Origin: Alteromonas sp. M12
GTDB lineage: Bacteria; Pseudomonadota; Gammaproteobacteria; Enterobacterales; Alteromonadaceae
Length of the DNA stretch: 64,000 bases
Direction: 5' to 3'
Assembly (NCBI RefSeq): GCF_037478005.1
Contig: NZ_CP144164.1
Coordinates: 3,038,001-3,102,000 of the forward strand
Shown here: piece by piece, positions 45,411 to 55,014 of the stretch
How positions within the stretch are numbered: position 1 is the stretch's first letter
Layout of the letters: each line of letters opens with the position of its first letter
Translations under genes and position numbers: made by a program
The notes under the pieces: generated by a model
What the model saw: the letters and a program-made list of their open reading frames with translations, nothing else
The model's database searches: none
What the model was told of the DNA's origin: nothing

Positions 45411-46502
45411 TTAAGCAGAATCTTTAAATTTATTTAATCTCATTGGCAATACCGTAATGAGTTTTTCTCTAGACCGATTAATCAAATCTTCAGTATCTTC
45501 CCAACCGATGCAACCATCAGTTATGGAGATGCCGTATTCTAGCTCACCCGGTAGCTTGCCGTCACTTTTTTGATTGCCAGCACGTAAATGACTTTCCAAC
45601 ATGATACCAATAATTGATTGATTGCCTTCCAAAATCTGGTTAACCACATTTTGCGCTACCAACGGCTGACGACGATAATCTTTACTTGAATTAGCATGAC
45701 TACAATCAACAACTAGACCAGCGTGTAAATTGGACTTTTTCAATTCGATTTCACATTCGGATACACACACAGAGTCGTAATTAGGCTGCTTACCACCGCG
45801 CAATATAATGTGACCATCAGGGTTACCCTGGGTTTTAATTACACTGACTTGTCCTTGCTTATTGATGCCCATAAAACTATGACCTGAAGCAGCAGATTGC
45901 AGCGCATTAATCGCGATTCCTAAACTACCGTCAGTACCATTTTTAAAGCCAACCGGCATAGACAAGCCACTGGCCATTTCTCTGTGAGTTTGAGATTCAG
46001 ATGTTCTCGCCCCAATTGCCGACCAACTAAATAACTCAGCTAAGTATTGTGGGCTAATGGGATCTAATGCTTCAGTGGCAAGTGGAATTTCCAAATCAGC
46101 CAACCAAATCAGCAGTTCACGGGCTTTGCGCAAACCGGCTTCGATATTAAATGTGCCGTCTAGTGCCGGATCATTAATCATGCCTTTCCAACCAACCGTA
46201 GTTCTAGGCTTTTCAAAATAAACACGCATCACAATAAATAGTGTGTCTTTGCATGACTCATGCAGTTCTTTGAGCTTGAGTGCATACTCTTTAGCGGATT
46301 CAATGTCATGAATTGAACAGGGACCGGAAATAACTAAAAGGCGATGATCTTTACGATGAATGATGTCGCTGATAATCGCTCGGGAATCTTCGATTGCTTT
46401 AAGGGCCTTGGCGCTCACTGGAAGCTGTTGAGCTAACTGCTCAGGTGTCACTAGCACGTCTTCGGCGCTAACGTGTACATTATTTACTAAATCTTTATAC
46501 AT
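45411..46502 (-). CDS. aroF: 3-deoxy-7-phosphoheptulonate synthase (class I)
   Basis: 363 residues, class I DAHP synthase. Features: RLLVISGPCSIHD, MRVYFEKPRTTVGWKG, IGARTSESQTHREMASGL, PVGFKNGTDGS, GLVVDCSHANSSKD and a C-terminal DPC-like metal region. It starts the shikimate pathway from erythrose 4-phosphate and PEP. Operon with tyrA and a TyrR-like site point to the tyrosine-regulated isoenzyme aroF; the feedback residue cannot be decided here. Confidence 0.93.
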   Translation of the reverse strand: MYKDLVNNVHVSAEDVLVTPEQLAQQLPVSAKALKAIEDSRAIISDIIHRKDHRLLVISGPCSIHDIESAKEYALKLKELHESCKDTLFIVMRVYFEKPRTTVGWKGMINDPALDGTFNIEAGLRKARELLIWLADLEIPLATEALDPISPQYLAELFSWSAIGARTSESQTHREMASGLSMPVGFKNGTDGSLGIAINALQSAASGHSFMGINKQGQVSVIKTQGNPDGHIILRGGKQPNYDSVCVSECEIELKKSNLHAGLVVDCSHANSSKDYRRQPLVAQNVVNQILEGNQSIIGIMLESHLRAGNQKSDGKLPGELEYGISITDGCIGWEDTEDLINRSREKLITVLPMRLNKFKDSA

Positions 46503-46556
46503 AACTATCTTTGATTACCTACATCTAAAAACGCAAAAACTTAACCAGAAAACCCA

Positions 46557-46597
46557 TGTAAACTTTTCAATACAGCAATATTTACATCAATTTTCAA
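46557..46597 (-). promoter_or_regulatory. aroF promoter with TyrR-like box
   Basis: On the minus strand TTGAAA (46592-46597), 17 bases, TGTATT (46569-46574). Over the -10 lies TGTAAACTTTTCAATACA (46557-46574), which keeps the invariant G-N14-C of TyrR boxes. Repression with tyrosine is expected. The rest of 46503-46999 holds no gene. Confidence 0.55.
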
Positions 46598-46999
46598 AAC
46601 AGGCTTGACTTTTTACCAGCCTTTATACGGTAGTGCAACCAGAATTTACTAAAACCAGTGATTTCGGTTGATTGCTGTGCGAATACGCTAAAAAAGGGAG
46701 TTAATAGGCACTTAATTGGATTTTAAAATAATACAAAAATTTACGGTTTACAGGATCAAAACTAGGGCTTAAGTAATTTACAGAAAATAAACATAAGGTA
46801 GTAATTTTACCCACTTTGTGAAGATTAATTCCACTTCAAGTCTCGATCTTTGAGGTCTGATCGTTTACCTTTAATAATGAAACCTATTGATTCGTTTCAG
46901 GTGAAGATTTTTCACAGCAAATAAAAAGGACTTTTAAATGGCAAATTCAATTTCGCTTATAATTCAGCTTCCATTAACAGGGTATTGTGGAAGGCCAAC

Positions 47000-48709
47000 G
47001 TGTTAATCAATTCGCTACTGTTCGTTAGTTTAGGCGTAGTAGCAGTTGTAATTTTGGCGAAGATATTATTACCTTGGATACGTAAAGCTAAACTAAACAA
47101 GGGCCTCGCTTTATATCCGCTACACTCCTCAAATTTATTTATCATTCTAGATAAAAACAACCAAGTTGTTTTTATGAACACCACTGCAACGGGATTTATA
47201 AAAGAACTAGGGTATCCAGGCAATGATCCTACGTCGCTGCTACCGAAGAACTTAGTTGATTATCAAAACAGCGCCTTAGCAGACGAAAAACAACAACACT
47301 TTGAATTCAAAATTAATCAACATACATTTGACTGCGAATTATTGTGGCACGCTAATGCAAAGCAATGGAATATTAATATGGTTAATATTTCTAGTCGTAA
47401 ACTTGAGGAACAAAAACGCGATTCACAAGCCCAAATTAACCCCGATACAGGCTTGGATAACCATTATGTTTTTAAGCAAGTTATTGAGCAAATGGTGGAT
47501 CAAAGATTAACTTTTACCGTGGGTCAAATAGAGATTCGCTCATACTCCAAATTGTTGGCTGACAATGATTTTGAAACCAGCCGCAAAGTAATGAAAGAGC
47601 TATCTGATTTACTCCAAGGCACCTGTGTAGAAAAACATCAAAATGTGCGTTTATTCCAATTAACTGAAAAGAGTTTTGGGCTAGTTTTTCAAAAAAGCGA
47701 TTGCCACGAAACAGTCAAACAAATTGTTGCAATGATAAATAATCAGGTGAAAAACCAGCTATTTTCAGGACAGCACTCAGTCAAGCTTGATTATGGTTTT
47801 ACTAGTTTTCCATCAGATGGAAAAAGCGCAGACGAAATTATCCGCAATACTCGTATTGCACTAGAAAACTCTGCAAGTCAGGAATTTACCGATTATATGA
47901 TGTTCAGTAATGAGCTAGGTAAATCAGTAGAGCGACAAAACAGCCTTCAAGATGCAATGCGTTCAGCCATAGTAGACAATCATTTCCAATTGTTTTTTCA
48001 ACCTCAATATTCTCTAAAAGAAAAAAGAATCATTGGGGCTGAGGTATTAATTCGATGGCAATTAAATGAACAATGGATTTCGCCCTCTGAATTTATTCCC
48101 TTAGCTGAACATTCCGGTTTGATTTTACCTTTAGGTGATTGGATTCTGACGAGTGTGTGTCAAAAAGCCCAACACATAGTCGCAATGGGATTTGAAGATA
48201 TTGTTATTGCGGTGAATATATCACCCAAACAATTTTCCGCACCAAACTTTGTAAAAATGGTTAAACGCGCGTTGTTAAGCAGTGGCTTGGCCGCCAAAAA
48301 TCTTGAATTGGAGATAACTGAAGGGGTATTGTTTACAAAAGAAGCCGATACCATAAACACGTTAAATCAGCTGCACCAAATGGGCATTAAATTAGCTATC
48401 GATGATTTTGGAACCGGTTACTCAAGTTTAAGTTACTTACAGGTTTTCCCCGTAACCAAACTCAAAATAGATCAGTCATTCGTGCGTAATATGCACCTTA
48501 ATAAAGCAGACAAGTCAATTGTGAGAAGTGTTATAGAGCTTGGCAATGAATTGGGGGTGACACTAATAGCAGAAGGTGTAGAAGAGAGTGAACAAGTTGA
48601 TCTATTAACCCAGATGGGCTGTGATGAAATACAAGGATATTGGTTAAGTAAACCTCTAGATGAAAGCTACTTTAGCCACTTTTTACACTCTAATAAGTTG
48701 CTCTCTTAA
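47000..48709 (+). CDS. c-di-GMP phosphodiesterase with membrane helix, PAS-like, degenerate GGDEF and EAL domains
   Basis: 569 residues from GTG 47000 (GGAAGG five bases before; TTG 46985 is possible). An N-terminal membrane helix (LLFVSLGVVAVVILAKILL), a PAS-like region, a GGDEF-fold domain in which the signature is lost (LTEKSFGLVFQKSD at that place), and an EAL domain at about 310-565: GAEVLIRW (EVL for EAL), VNISPKQF, EITEGVLF, DDFGTGYSSL, KIDQSFV and AEGVE. The catalytic residues of EAL seem present. Upstream of the second porin pair, same strand. Confidence 0.9.
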   Translation: MLINSLLFVSLGVVAVVILAKILLPWIRKAKLNKGLALYPLHSSNLFIILDKNNQVVFMNTTATGFIKELGYPGNDPTSLLPKNLVDYQNSALADEKQQHFEFKINQHTFDCELLWHANAKQWNINMVNISSRKLEEQKRDSQAQINPDTGLDNHYVFKQVIEQMVDQRLTFTVGQIEIRSYSKLLADNDFETSRKVMKELSDLLQGTCVEKHQNVRLFQLTEKSFGLVFQKSDCHETVKQIVAMINNQVKNQLFSGQHSVKLDYGFTSFPSDGKSADEIIRNTRIALENSASQEFTDYMMFSNELGKSVERQNSLQDAMRSAIVDNHFQLFFQPQYSLKEKRIIGAEVLIRWQLNEQWISPSEFIPLAEHSGLILPLGDWILTSVCQKAQHIVAMGFEDIVIAVNISPKQFSAPNFVKMVKRALLSSGLAAKNLELEITEGVLFTKEADTINTLNQLHQMGIKLAIDDFGTGYSSLSYLQVFPVTKLKIDQSFVRNMHLNKADKSIVRSVIELGNELGVTLIAEGVEESEQVDLLTQMGCDEIQGYWLSKPLDESYFSHFLHSNKLLS

Positions 48710-48814
48710 TTTCTTAGAGGAATAGCAAAACTCAAGAAAAAATACTAATTTGTTGCTGTTCAGAGCTCAAATGCCGAATTTAATATTTTTATTAGAATTT
48801 AAGTGGTTATGTTA

Positions 48815-48842
48815 TTGACTCTGGCTAATAGCAGGGTATTTT
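48815..48842 (+). promoter_or_regulatory. Promoter of the second porin pair
   Basis: TTGACT (48815-48820), 16 bases, TATTTT (48837-48842). Same elements and spacing as before the paralogous porin at 9045, with CTGGCT conserved within the spacer. Confidence 0.55.
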
Positions 48843-48868
48843 ATAGGTAACTATATTTCCTATTCAGA

Positions 48869-50083
48869 ATGTTTCTTAACTTGAAAGTCCCAACTGTAAA
48901 AATCACACTTTGTATCGTCACCATGTTATTCGGTTTTAGTTCGCCTGCCCTTTCCCAAAGCAATGAAAAACTCCAATTTTCCGGGTTTGCACGAGTAATT
49001 TTAGGCTACCTTGATGATGAAAACGCTGAATACGTCGGTTACGACAACAGTGTTAGTTTGGATAAACAATCTTTATTAGGCATTCAGGCCGATTACTTAT
49101 TAAATGATGAAATATCCTTTACAGGACAAGTTGTCGGTTTTACCGATGAACAGCGTAACTCAGGTTTAGAATGGCTTTATCTCACCTATGCCCCCAGCAA
49201 TGCATTACAAGTCAAACTTGGCAGACAACGTATTCCGTTTTTTAATTATAGTGACAGTTTAGATGTGGGCTTTGCTTATCCTTGGTTGACCTTACCACAA
49301 CAATTTTACGACACGGCTTTCTTTTCAACTTTCGATGGTCTGCTAGCTAACTATGAATTTACCTTAAAAGACTGGTTAATTAGTTACGAAGGTTACTGGG
49401 GGCGATTCGACGACAAAATTTATTTAAATAGCCAAGAAATCAATACCAAGGTAATTGGTCTTTTTGGTGTCAATGCAAGCGTGTATTACAACAATTTCAC
49501 CGTGCGAGCATCCTTCAACCAGGGTGATGTCAATATTGAACAATCAGAAGCTAGTGAATTTAGCCATCTGTTACGCCAGTTAGGATTCAGCAACAGTGCT
49601 GATTGGTTGAACGCTAGCGGTATTATCCAACTTTATCATTTTAGTGCCAATTATGAGAATGTAGATTATTTTATACGCAGTGAAATATCTAGATTTAACG
49701 GTAAAAGTGGCCTAGTGGCAGACATCGATAGTTTTTATATCTCTGTTGGTTATAATTTCTATCCTTACACAGCGTACATATCTTACAGTAAAAAGAACTT
49801 GCACTTTGACCACCCAGACAACGAAATTCCATTTGGTATATCACCAGACTTAGATACACTTGCGGCCACTTATTTAGCCGTTTTAGCGGCCTTTCCTGAT
49901 GACAAGGCAGAAGGTACTAAAGTGGGAATTCGCTGGGATTATCACCCCAATTTAGCCTTCAAAGCAGAAATGACCTTTGTGGAAGCTGAAGACAATATCA
50001 GCAATGATTATGCAGTTAAAGATTTAGGTGGATTTGATGGCCATGGGCTTTTGTACCAACTGGGTATTGAGTGGGTATTTTAA
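48869..50083 (+). CDS. Outer-membrane porin-like beta-barrel protein (paralogue 2)
   Basis: 404 residues, signal peptide to about ALSQS. It aligns along its whole length with the protein at 9045: shared blocks include EKLQFSGFARV, DDENAEYVGYDNS, QRIPFFNYSDS and KDLGGFDGHG. Ends IEWVF with a terminal aromatic. The stop overlaps the start of the small binding-protein gene by one base. Channel substrate unknown. Confidence 0.8.
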   Translation: MFLNLKVPTVKITLCIVTMLFGFSSPALSQSNEKLQFSGFARVILGYLDDENAEYVGYDNSVSLDKQSLLGIQADYLLNDEISFTGQVVGFTDEQRNSGLEWLYLTYAPSNALQVKLGRQRIPFFNYSDSLDVGFAYPWLTLPQQFYDTAFFSTFDGLLANYEFTLKDWLISYEGYWGRFDDKIYLNSQEINTKVIGLFGVNASVYYNNFTVRASFNQGDVNIEQSEASEFSHLLRQLGFSNSADWLNASGIIQLYHFSANYENVDYFIRSEISRFNGKSGLVADIDSFYISVGYNFYPYTAYISYSKKNLHFDHPDNEIPFGISPDLDTLAATYLAVLAAFPDDKAEGTKVGIRWDYHPNLAFKAEMTFVEAEDNISNDYAVKDLGGFDGHGLLYQLGIEWVF

Positions 50084-50499
50084 TGAAACCTTACCTCATT
50101 CTTATTCTGCTCACGTTGTTTAGTTGCGCGCACAAGGCTTCGGCTGAAGCGATTATTGTTGTCGCCAATACCGCTGATAAATCCATTCAACTCAATCGTC
50201 AGCAAATTAGAAATTTATTTATGGGTGGCGCAATTCCCTATGATTTGCACGCCATTGCCCTTTCTCCTGACAATGAGACTCGACTTATATTTAATACAAA
50301 AGTGATCGGCCTTACTGAGTCCCGAATTCAGTCTTTTTGGGCGCAGATGCGCTTTACCGGTCGTAAAAAAGAACCTAAAGAAGTCGGTTCCGAAGCCGAA
50401 CTTTTAGAATATCTAAAAAATAACGAAGGTTCTTTGGGCTATTTCGGAACTGATGTTGATATTCCTAGCGAGTTGACGGTAATACTGACAATCAACTAA
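50083..50499 (+). CDS. Small periplasmic phosphate-ABC-substrate-binding-like protein (paralogue 2)
   Basis: 138 residues from ATG 50083, within TAATG. Signal peptide ends near HKASA; a Cys in LFSCAHKA could also be a lipobox, less likely. Mature part is nearly the same as paralogue 1: KSIQLNRQQIRNLFMGG, LIFNTKVIGLTESRIQSFW, AQMRFTGRKKEPKE, NNEGSLGYF. The porin-plus-binding-protein order is kept, so the pair was duplicated as one unit. Confidence 0.8.
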   Translation: MKPYLILILLTLFSCAHKASAEAIIVVANTADKSIQLNRQQIRNLFMGGAIPYDLHAIALSPDNETRLIFNTKVIGLTESRIQSFWAQMRFTGRKKEPKEVGSEAELLEYLKNNEGSLGYFGTDVDIPSELTVILTIN

Positions 50500-50534
50500 A
50501 CAGAATTGCAGTACTGCCTATTTGTGATTTTAGG

Positions 50535-51116
50535 TTATTTAAGTATCTTGTATGCCCACTCTATTTTTTTGCATATTTCCACATCCCCGCCTTTATCGGG
50601 ATGATGTTTATGGAGCATTTTTCGATAGTTAAATTTTAACTTAGCGATATCATAGTTAGCCTCCAGCCCTAACAATGTTAATGCCGCCTGTTTATCTTTG
50701 CGATTAACCTGCGCGAAGCTAACCTTCATCTGCCTCCAAAATGATGCCAACATCTCTTGCACATCATTTTCTGAGGTTGAATCAAAGTTTTGCCAATCCA
50801 AATAATAGTCTTTTAGGGGATCAAGCTTTTCAATCGATAAACTCGTATTTTCCAATGGGGATAGCACTATTGTACTTACATTAATTCGCAACATTCCATG
50901 CCCCTGTCTCAACCAGCGCTCTTGCAACAAGTATAAGTGATGGAACAATACAAAATGACAACGAAAGAGCGTTAGAGGCTCCCTGAGAGCCTCTTTGTCA
51001 AATATTGAATAGGGAGGACGCTGAAGCAAAGTTATAATATCGTACTCGCTAATAGCGCGCTTACGAGCAAGCAATAAATCTTCGAGTGTATCCAGCAGTT
51101 GTTGATTTTGCCACAA
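50535..51116 (-). CDS. DnaJ-related protein with C-terminal J domain
   Basis: 193 residues, TTG start at 51116. The N-terminal part (about 1-125) matches DNAJ-related proteins (LEDLLLARKRAISEYDIITL, FRCHFVLFHHLYLLQ). The C-terminal J domain holds the HPD motif in LHKHHPDKGGD. Co-chaperone for a DnaK-type partner; the client is unknown. Confidence 0.9.
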   Translation of the reverse strand: MWQNQQLLDTLEDLLLARKRAISEYDIITLLQRPPYSIFDKEALREPLTLFRCHFVLFHHLYLLQERWLRQGHGMLRINVSTIVLSPLENTSLSIEKLDPLKDYYLDWQNFDSTSENDVQEMLASFWRQMKVSFAQVNRKDKQAALTLLGLEANYDIAKLKFNYRKMLHKHHPDKGGDVEICKKIEWAYKILK

Positions 51117-51239
51117 AATATTCGTTCACTTGATGATGGAATAAAACACGAATTCTATGCCATTTAACACCGCAAAAAATTGATTCTCAACTATATTTAG
51201 CCTACCAACTTTGTGCGCCCCAATAATGACGATTTTGCC

Positions 51240-51980
51240 CTATTTCTTCTTAAAATAAGGCGCTACCGCTTGTTTAAATTCATCAGAACCTAATTGATTA
51301 GCAAATTCGATATTTTCTTTGCTCATCTGGTCGTTGATGATTTCTCTTTGGGGATCTCGGATTAGTGCTTTACTTTTCATCACCGACTTAATAGGTAAGC
51401 TAGCTATATGCTGACTTAACTCGGCAGCAAGAGTCGCCAAATTATCATCTGTAGTCACTCTAGAAACTAGACCAAAATTCAGTGCTTCAGCGCTACTGAG
51501 AGTTCGACCTGCCAGTAAAATGTCATTCGCAACTGCATGGCCAACAATACTTGGCAGCAAAATGGATGATGCTGCTTCAGGCACTAACCCTAACTTGGTA
51601 AAAGGGGCTGTAAAAGAAGCGGATTCTGAAGCCAAAACAATATCGCAATGCAATAACATGGTTAAACCGATACCTATGGCTTGTCCATTTACTGCAGCGA
51701 TCAATGGTTTATTCATCTTCGCTAGGCCGCGCAAAAACAACTGTACTGGTGTGGCATCAGTCATTTCCATCTGCAAAAAGTCTTTTAAATCGTTTCCTGC
51801 AGTAAAAGTGTTACCTTCAGCACTTATCAAAACACAATGAATCTCATCATCGGTTAAGCTTCTTTCTAACCCTTTTGCCAACTCAGCATACATTTGCTGA
51901 TTGATAGCATTTTTTTGCGCTGGGCGATTAAAGGTCATGGTTAAAACATTATTTTCGAGTGTTGTGATGATTTCTTGCAT
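51240..51980 (-). CDS. Enoyl-CoA hydratase/isomerase family protein
   Basis: 246 residues, crotonase fold. FNRPAQKNAINQQMY, SAEGNTFTAGNDLKDF (oxyanion hole), NGQAIGIGLTMLLHCDIV and KLGLVPEAASSILLP. The Glu in LVPEAASS is present; the other catalytic Glu of true hydratases is not evident, so isomerase or other crotonase activity is possible. Confidence 0.9.
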   Translation of the reverse strand: MQEIITTLENNVLTMTFNRPAQKNAINQQMYAELAKGLERSLTDDEIHCVLISAEGNTFTAGNDLKDFLQMEMTDATPVQLFLRGLAKMNKPLIAAVNGQAIGIGLTMLLHCDIVLASESASFTAPFTKLGLVPEAASSILLPSIVGHAVANDILLAGRTLSSAEALNFGLVSRVTTDDNLATLAAELSQHIASLPIKSVMKSKALIRDPQREIINDQMSKENIEFANQLGSDEFKQAVAPYFKKK

Positions 51981-52020
51981 TTAGCTCTCTCTCGCTGTTT
52001 AGTAACGAATTTTTAGTTAA

Positions 52021-52593
52021 TTAATCGCGTTGATTGTTTTTATTATCAATAACTGTAGCCGGCACGCCAGCCACAGTGGTATTTTCTGCAACATCTTTAG
52101 TTACAACTGCGCCAGCGCCAATAATGGCATTTTCGCCGATGTTTACTCCAGGCAAAATTTTAGCGCCCATGCCTATCCACACTCCGTTACCAATGGTAAT
52201 AGGGCTGGCTGTTTCCATTCCTTTTTTGCGCTTTTGCGGATCTTTAGGATGAGTAGCGGTAGAAATTAATACGCTAGGAGCAAGTAAAACATCGTCGCCA
52301 AAAGTCACAGGGGCCGCATCTAAAATGACGACATTATGATTGGCATAGAAATTCTTACCAATATGGATATTGTAGCCATAATCACAATAAAATTGCGGCT
52401 CTATCCAGAAGTTATGACAGCTTCCAAATAACGCTTTGAGCAACTTCATTCCCTGTTTATAGTCTTTGGGTTCTAGTTGATTGAACAAATGACATTGGGT
52501 TTTAGCGTGCATCCGCTCAGCGTGCATTTCTTTGTTACTGGGGAAATATTCCAACCCGGCTAACCTTTTCTGTTTTTCGCTCAAATCATTCAT
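52021..52593 (-). CDS. Maltose O-acetyltransferase-like sugar acetyltransferase
   Basis: 190 residues. Mac domain at the N terminus (EKQKRLAGLEYFPSNKEM, ERMHAKTQCHLFNQ) and a left-handed beta helix of hexapeptide repeats (YGYNIHIGKNFYANHNVVIL, NGVWIGMGAKILPGVNIGE, NAIIGAGAVVTKDV). The catalytic His is in ATHPKD. Acetylates maltose, glucose or another saccharide from acetyl-CoA. Close to Maa in design. Confidence 0.9.
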   Translation of the reverse strand: MNDLSEKQKRLAGLEYFPSNKEMHAERMHAKTQCHLFNQLEPKDYKQGMKLLKALFGSCHNFWIEPQFYCDYGYNIHIGKNFYANHNVVILDAAPVTFGDDVLLAPSVLISTATHPKDPQKRKKGMETASPITIGNGVWIGMGAKILPGVNIGENAIIGAGAVVTKDVAENTTVAGVPATVIDNKNNQRD

Positions 52594-52714
52594 TACGCAC
52601 GACTTCCTCTATACTGGTAAGCACTCTATATGATGGCACCCATTTTTTCGAATCATTGGCAATGATAACTAAGCATAAACCACCCACCCTATTCGCTTAC
52701 ACGGCCTTTCAAAT

Positions 52715-53521
52715 CTAACCTTGTGTTTGCTCTTTGTGATTAAGATATGATTGCCAAAGCTGTTCATAACCAGCTAAACGAAGGTGGAATGAAGATGAAC
52801 AATGCTCTTGCCAATCTTTATCAGCAGAAAATGGCCCTTTACCGCATAAAGAACAACAATTCGCTTGATGTTTTGAACTTGGGGTTAAATTAAGCTCAGA
52901 GTAATCAATGTTTTTACTTCCCCAAACATAGGTTTTGCTAGCGGTAGACTTGAGGATTTTATCGCGATCGACATTGCGTAGTTGATAGCGGGGAAAATCA
53001 GCTGGCTGAAATGTCATGTACCCTAAAAAATTGATTTGTTCCGGCACTGGGTTTAAGTTTTCAATATTCCAATGGGAATACGGCTTTACATCTTTGGAAG
53101 TGATGTAAGCTAACTGCCTTCCTTTTGGATCAAGAAAGTAATCAAAACTATGTTGTAAAAAGCGCCAGATAAGTAATCTATTTAAGGTGTTTTTATGTAA
53201 CTTTCCCTTGGTATCGAATTCGGCTTTATTAGAAAAAGCGGGGATTAACGGAAATTGAAATATAATCAGGTCGAAAGCGTGATGTAGACTGCTCGAAAAA
53301 CTACTCTGGTTACAGATATCCAACTCATGCAAAACCTTCACTCCATGAGCGTGTAAATTAGCTAATTGGTTTTTACTATATTTGCTGGTTAAAGTGTCCT
53401 TGTCGTCTAAAACAGACGCTGTCACATTTTTAATCGCTAAATCTTTGAAAATAGACCAGGAAAAAGATAAATCACCATCACCAACGGTCAGTACTCTCCA
53501 ATCTTTATCTAAATACATCAT
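52715..53521 (-). CDS. DUF2431/BMT5-like Rossmann methyltransferase with C-terminal zinc-finger-like motif
   Basis: 268 residues. RVLTVGDGDLSFSWSIF is the glycine-rich S-adenosylmethionine site of the DUF2431 family, whose eukaryotic member Bmt5 methylates uridine of large-subunit rRNA. DLIIFQFPLIP and QLAYITSKDVKPYSHWNIE follow. The C terminus carries CCSLCGKGPFSADKDWQEH followed by H six residues later, a C-x2-C-x12-H-x5-H arrangement like C2H2 fingers, probably nucleic-acid binding. Target unknown in bacteria. Confidence 0.85.
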   Translation of the reverse strand: MMYLDKDWRVLTVGDGDLSFSWSIFKDLAIKNVTASVLDDKDTLTSKYSKNQLANLHAHGVKVLHELDICNQSSFSSSLHHAFDLIIFQFPLIPAFSNKAEFDTKGKLHKNTLNRLLIWRFLQHSFDYFLDPKGRQLAYITSKDVKPYSHWNIENLNPVPEQINFLGYMTFQPADFPRYQLRNVDRDKILKSTASKTYVWGSKNIDYSELNLTPSSKHQANCCSLCGKGPFSADKDWQEHCSSSFHLRLAGYEQLWQSYLNHKEQTQG

Positions 53522-53576
53522 TTTTGTGGTAATCGTTTCATTGGTATAAGTCTGCGTGAGTTTATTGCAAATACAA

Positions 53577-53600
53577 AAACGGTTTCAAAAGAAACCGTTT
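53577..53600 (-). terminator. Terminator of the OmpA-like lipoprotein gene
   Basis: AAACGGTTTC and GAAACCGTTT form a perfect 10-base stem with loop AAAA; on the minus strand TTTTT follows. It lies 58 bases past the lipoprotein stop. Confidence 0.8.
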
Positions 53601-53658
53601 AAAAGATTTATACAGACAGATAAAAGCGTAAATCTACACGCTTATGGAGGTACCTCTA

Positions 53659-54285
53659 TTATTGCACAGGTATAATCCGTAATTCCACTCGACGATTTTG
53701 TTGGCGACCGCTTGCCGTGTCGTTGGTGGCTATGGGTTGAGACTCGCCAAAACCTAAGGTTTGCAAACGACTGGTAGCTACGCCATTTGATTCTAAGTAT
53801 GCTGCGACACTATTGGCTCTTTGGATCGATAATTGTTGATTGTAAGCGGCATCGCCCACTGAGTCAGTATGCCCCTCAACGCTCAAACGCGTTTTTTCAT
53901 AGCGATTGATAACTTTAGCGACATCATTCAAGACCGGATAGAAATTGGTAACAATTGACGCTTTGCCTGTTTCAAACGTGATATTACCTGGTATGGCAAG
54001 ACGTATACTGTCGCCTTCTCGATACACTTCAACCCCACTTTGTGCCAACTCATCACGGAACTCTTCTTCCTGATTATCCATGTAGTTACCAATAGCGCCC
54101 CCTGCTAAAGCGCCTAAAGCTGCTCCCCATACGTATCGGCTTTTATCATTGTCGCCAGTACCTTTTCCGGCTAGCGCACCTAGCACAGCCCCTATTCCCG
54201 CGCCCTTCTGAGCATTGTTGGCATTAGAAGCACATCCGCTGATAATCAAACTTGAAAGGGTAATTGCTAGAAGTGTTTTTTTCAT
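53659..54285 (-). CDS. OmpA-family lipoprotein with glycine-zipper region
   Basis: 208 residues from ATG 54285. Lipobox LIISGC gives lipidation at about Cys 18. A glycine-zipper stretch (GAGIGAVLGALAGKG, WGAALGALAGGAIGNYMD) precedes an OmpA peptidoglycan-binding domain (VEGHTDSVGDAAYNQQLS, RRVELRI). Related to YiaD. Anchors outer membrane to cell wall. Confidence 0.92.
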   Translation of the reverse strand: MKKTLLAITLSSLIISGCASNANNAQKGAGIGAVLGALAGKGTGDNDKSRYVWGAALGALAGGAIGNYMDNQEEEFRDELAQSGVEVYREGDSIRLAIPGNITFETGKASIVTNFYPVLNDVAKVINRYEKTRLSVEGHTDSVGDAAYNQQLSIQRANSVAAYLESNGVATSRLQTLGFGESQPIATNDTASGRQQNRRVELRIIPVQ

Positions 54286-54577
54286 TCTGGTCTCCGTTAG
54301 TGAAAATACTAAATAATTTTTCAACTTTATTGCCAATAACTTACATATAAATAATCAACTATGAGGTTAAAAAGCAGAATCTATACCAATGTCATTATAA
54401 GTTAGCTTCTTTTTTCAAATGTTGACGTAAATCATACAATTAGAATAATAACTTGAAAAAACTGAAGCTTGGCTGAACAAAATCTTTGGCCTGCTTGAGA
54501 ATCTTTTACACTGTGATTTGAAATTATGAATAAAATGTTAAGGTTGAATAAGTTGCTCCAAGAATAACAAGCAGCCA

Positions 54578-54603
54578 TAAAAAAACCCGCTTTCGCGGGT
54601 TTT
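54578..54603 (-). terminator. Terminator of the rpsP-rplS operon
   Basis: AACCCGC (54584-54590), TTTC, GCGGGTT (54595-54601); on the minus strand seven T follow. It lies 33 bases past rplS. The 54286-54577 stretch beyond it holds nothing else I can support. Confidence 0.92.
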
Positions 54604-54635
54604 CACAAGTTAACAATAACGCATTAATTAAAATC

Positions 54636-54995
54636 TTAGTTAAGCTTTTCTCTGATACGTGCAGATTTACCTGAACGCTCACGAAGATAATAAAGCTTAG
54701 CTCGACGTACCGCACCACGACGTTTAACTTCAATAGAAGAAACTGCAGGGCTGTGTGTTTGAAAAACACGTTCAACGCCTTCGCCGTTAGAGATCTTACG
54801 TACAGTGAATGCAGAGTGTAGGCCACGGTTACGCTTAGCGATTACAACGCCTTCGTAAGCCTGAAGACGCTCTTTGTCGCCTTCTTTAACTCGTACTTTA
54901 ACAACAACTGTGTCACCCGGCCCGAAAGACGGAAGATCAGTTTTTAACTGTTCTTGTTCAATTTTCTTGATGATATCTTGACTGATTTTGCTCAT
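54636..54995 (-). CDS. rplS: 50S ribosomal protein L19
   Basis: 119 residues from the second ATG (54995), which has GAGG at the better distance. L19 signature [20 protein letters not shown], then [15 protein letters not shown] and the C-terminal [17 protein letters not shown]. Sits at the 30S-50S interface. Last gene of the operon. Confidence 0.98.
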   Translation of the reverse strand: MSKISQDIIKKIEQEQLKTDLPSFGPGDTVVVKVRVKEGDKERLQAYEGVVIAKRNRGLHSAFTVRKISNGEGVERVFQTHSPAVSSIEVKRRGAVRRAKLYYLRERSGKSARIREKLN

Positions 54996-55014
54996 CATAT
55001 CCTCTCATCCTAGA

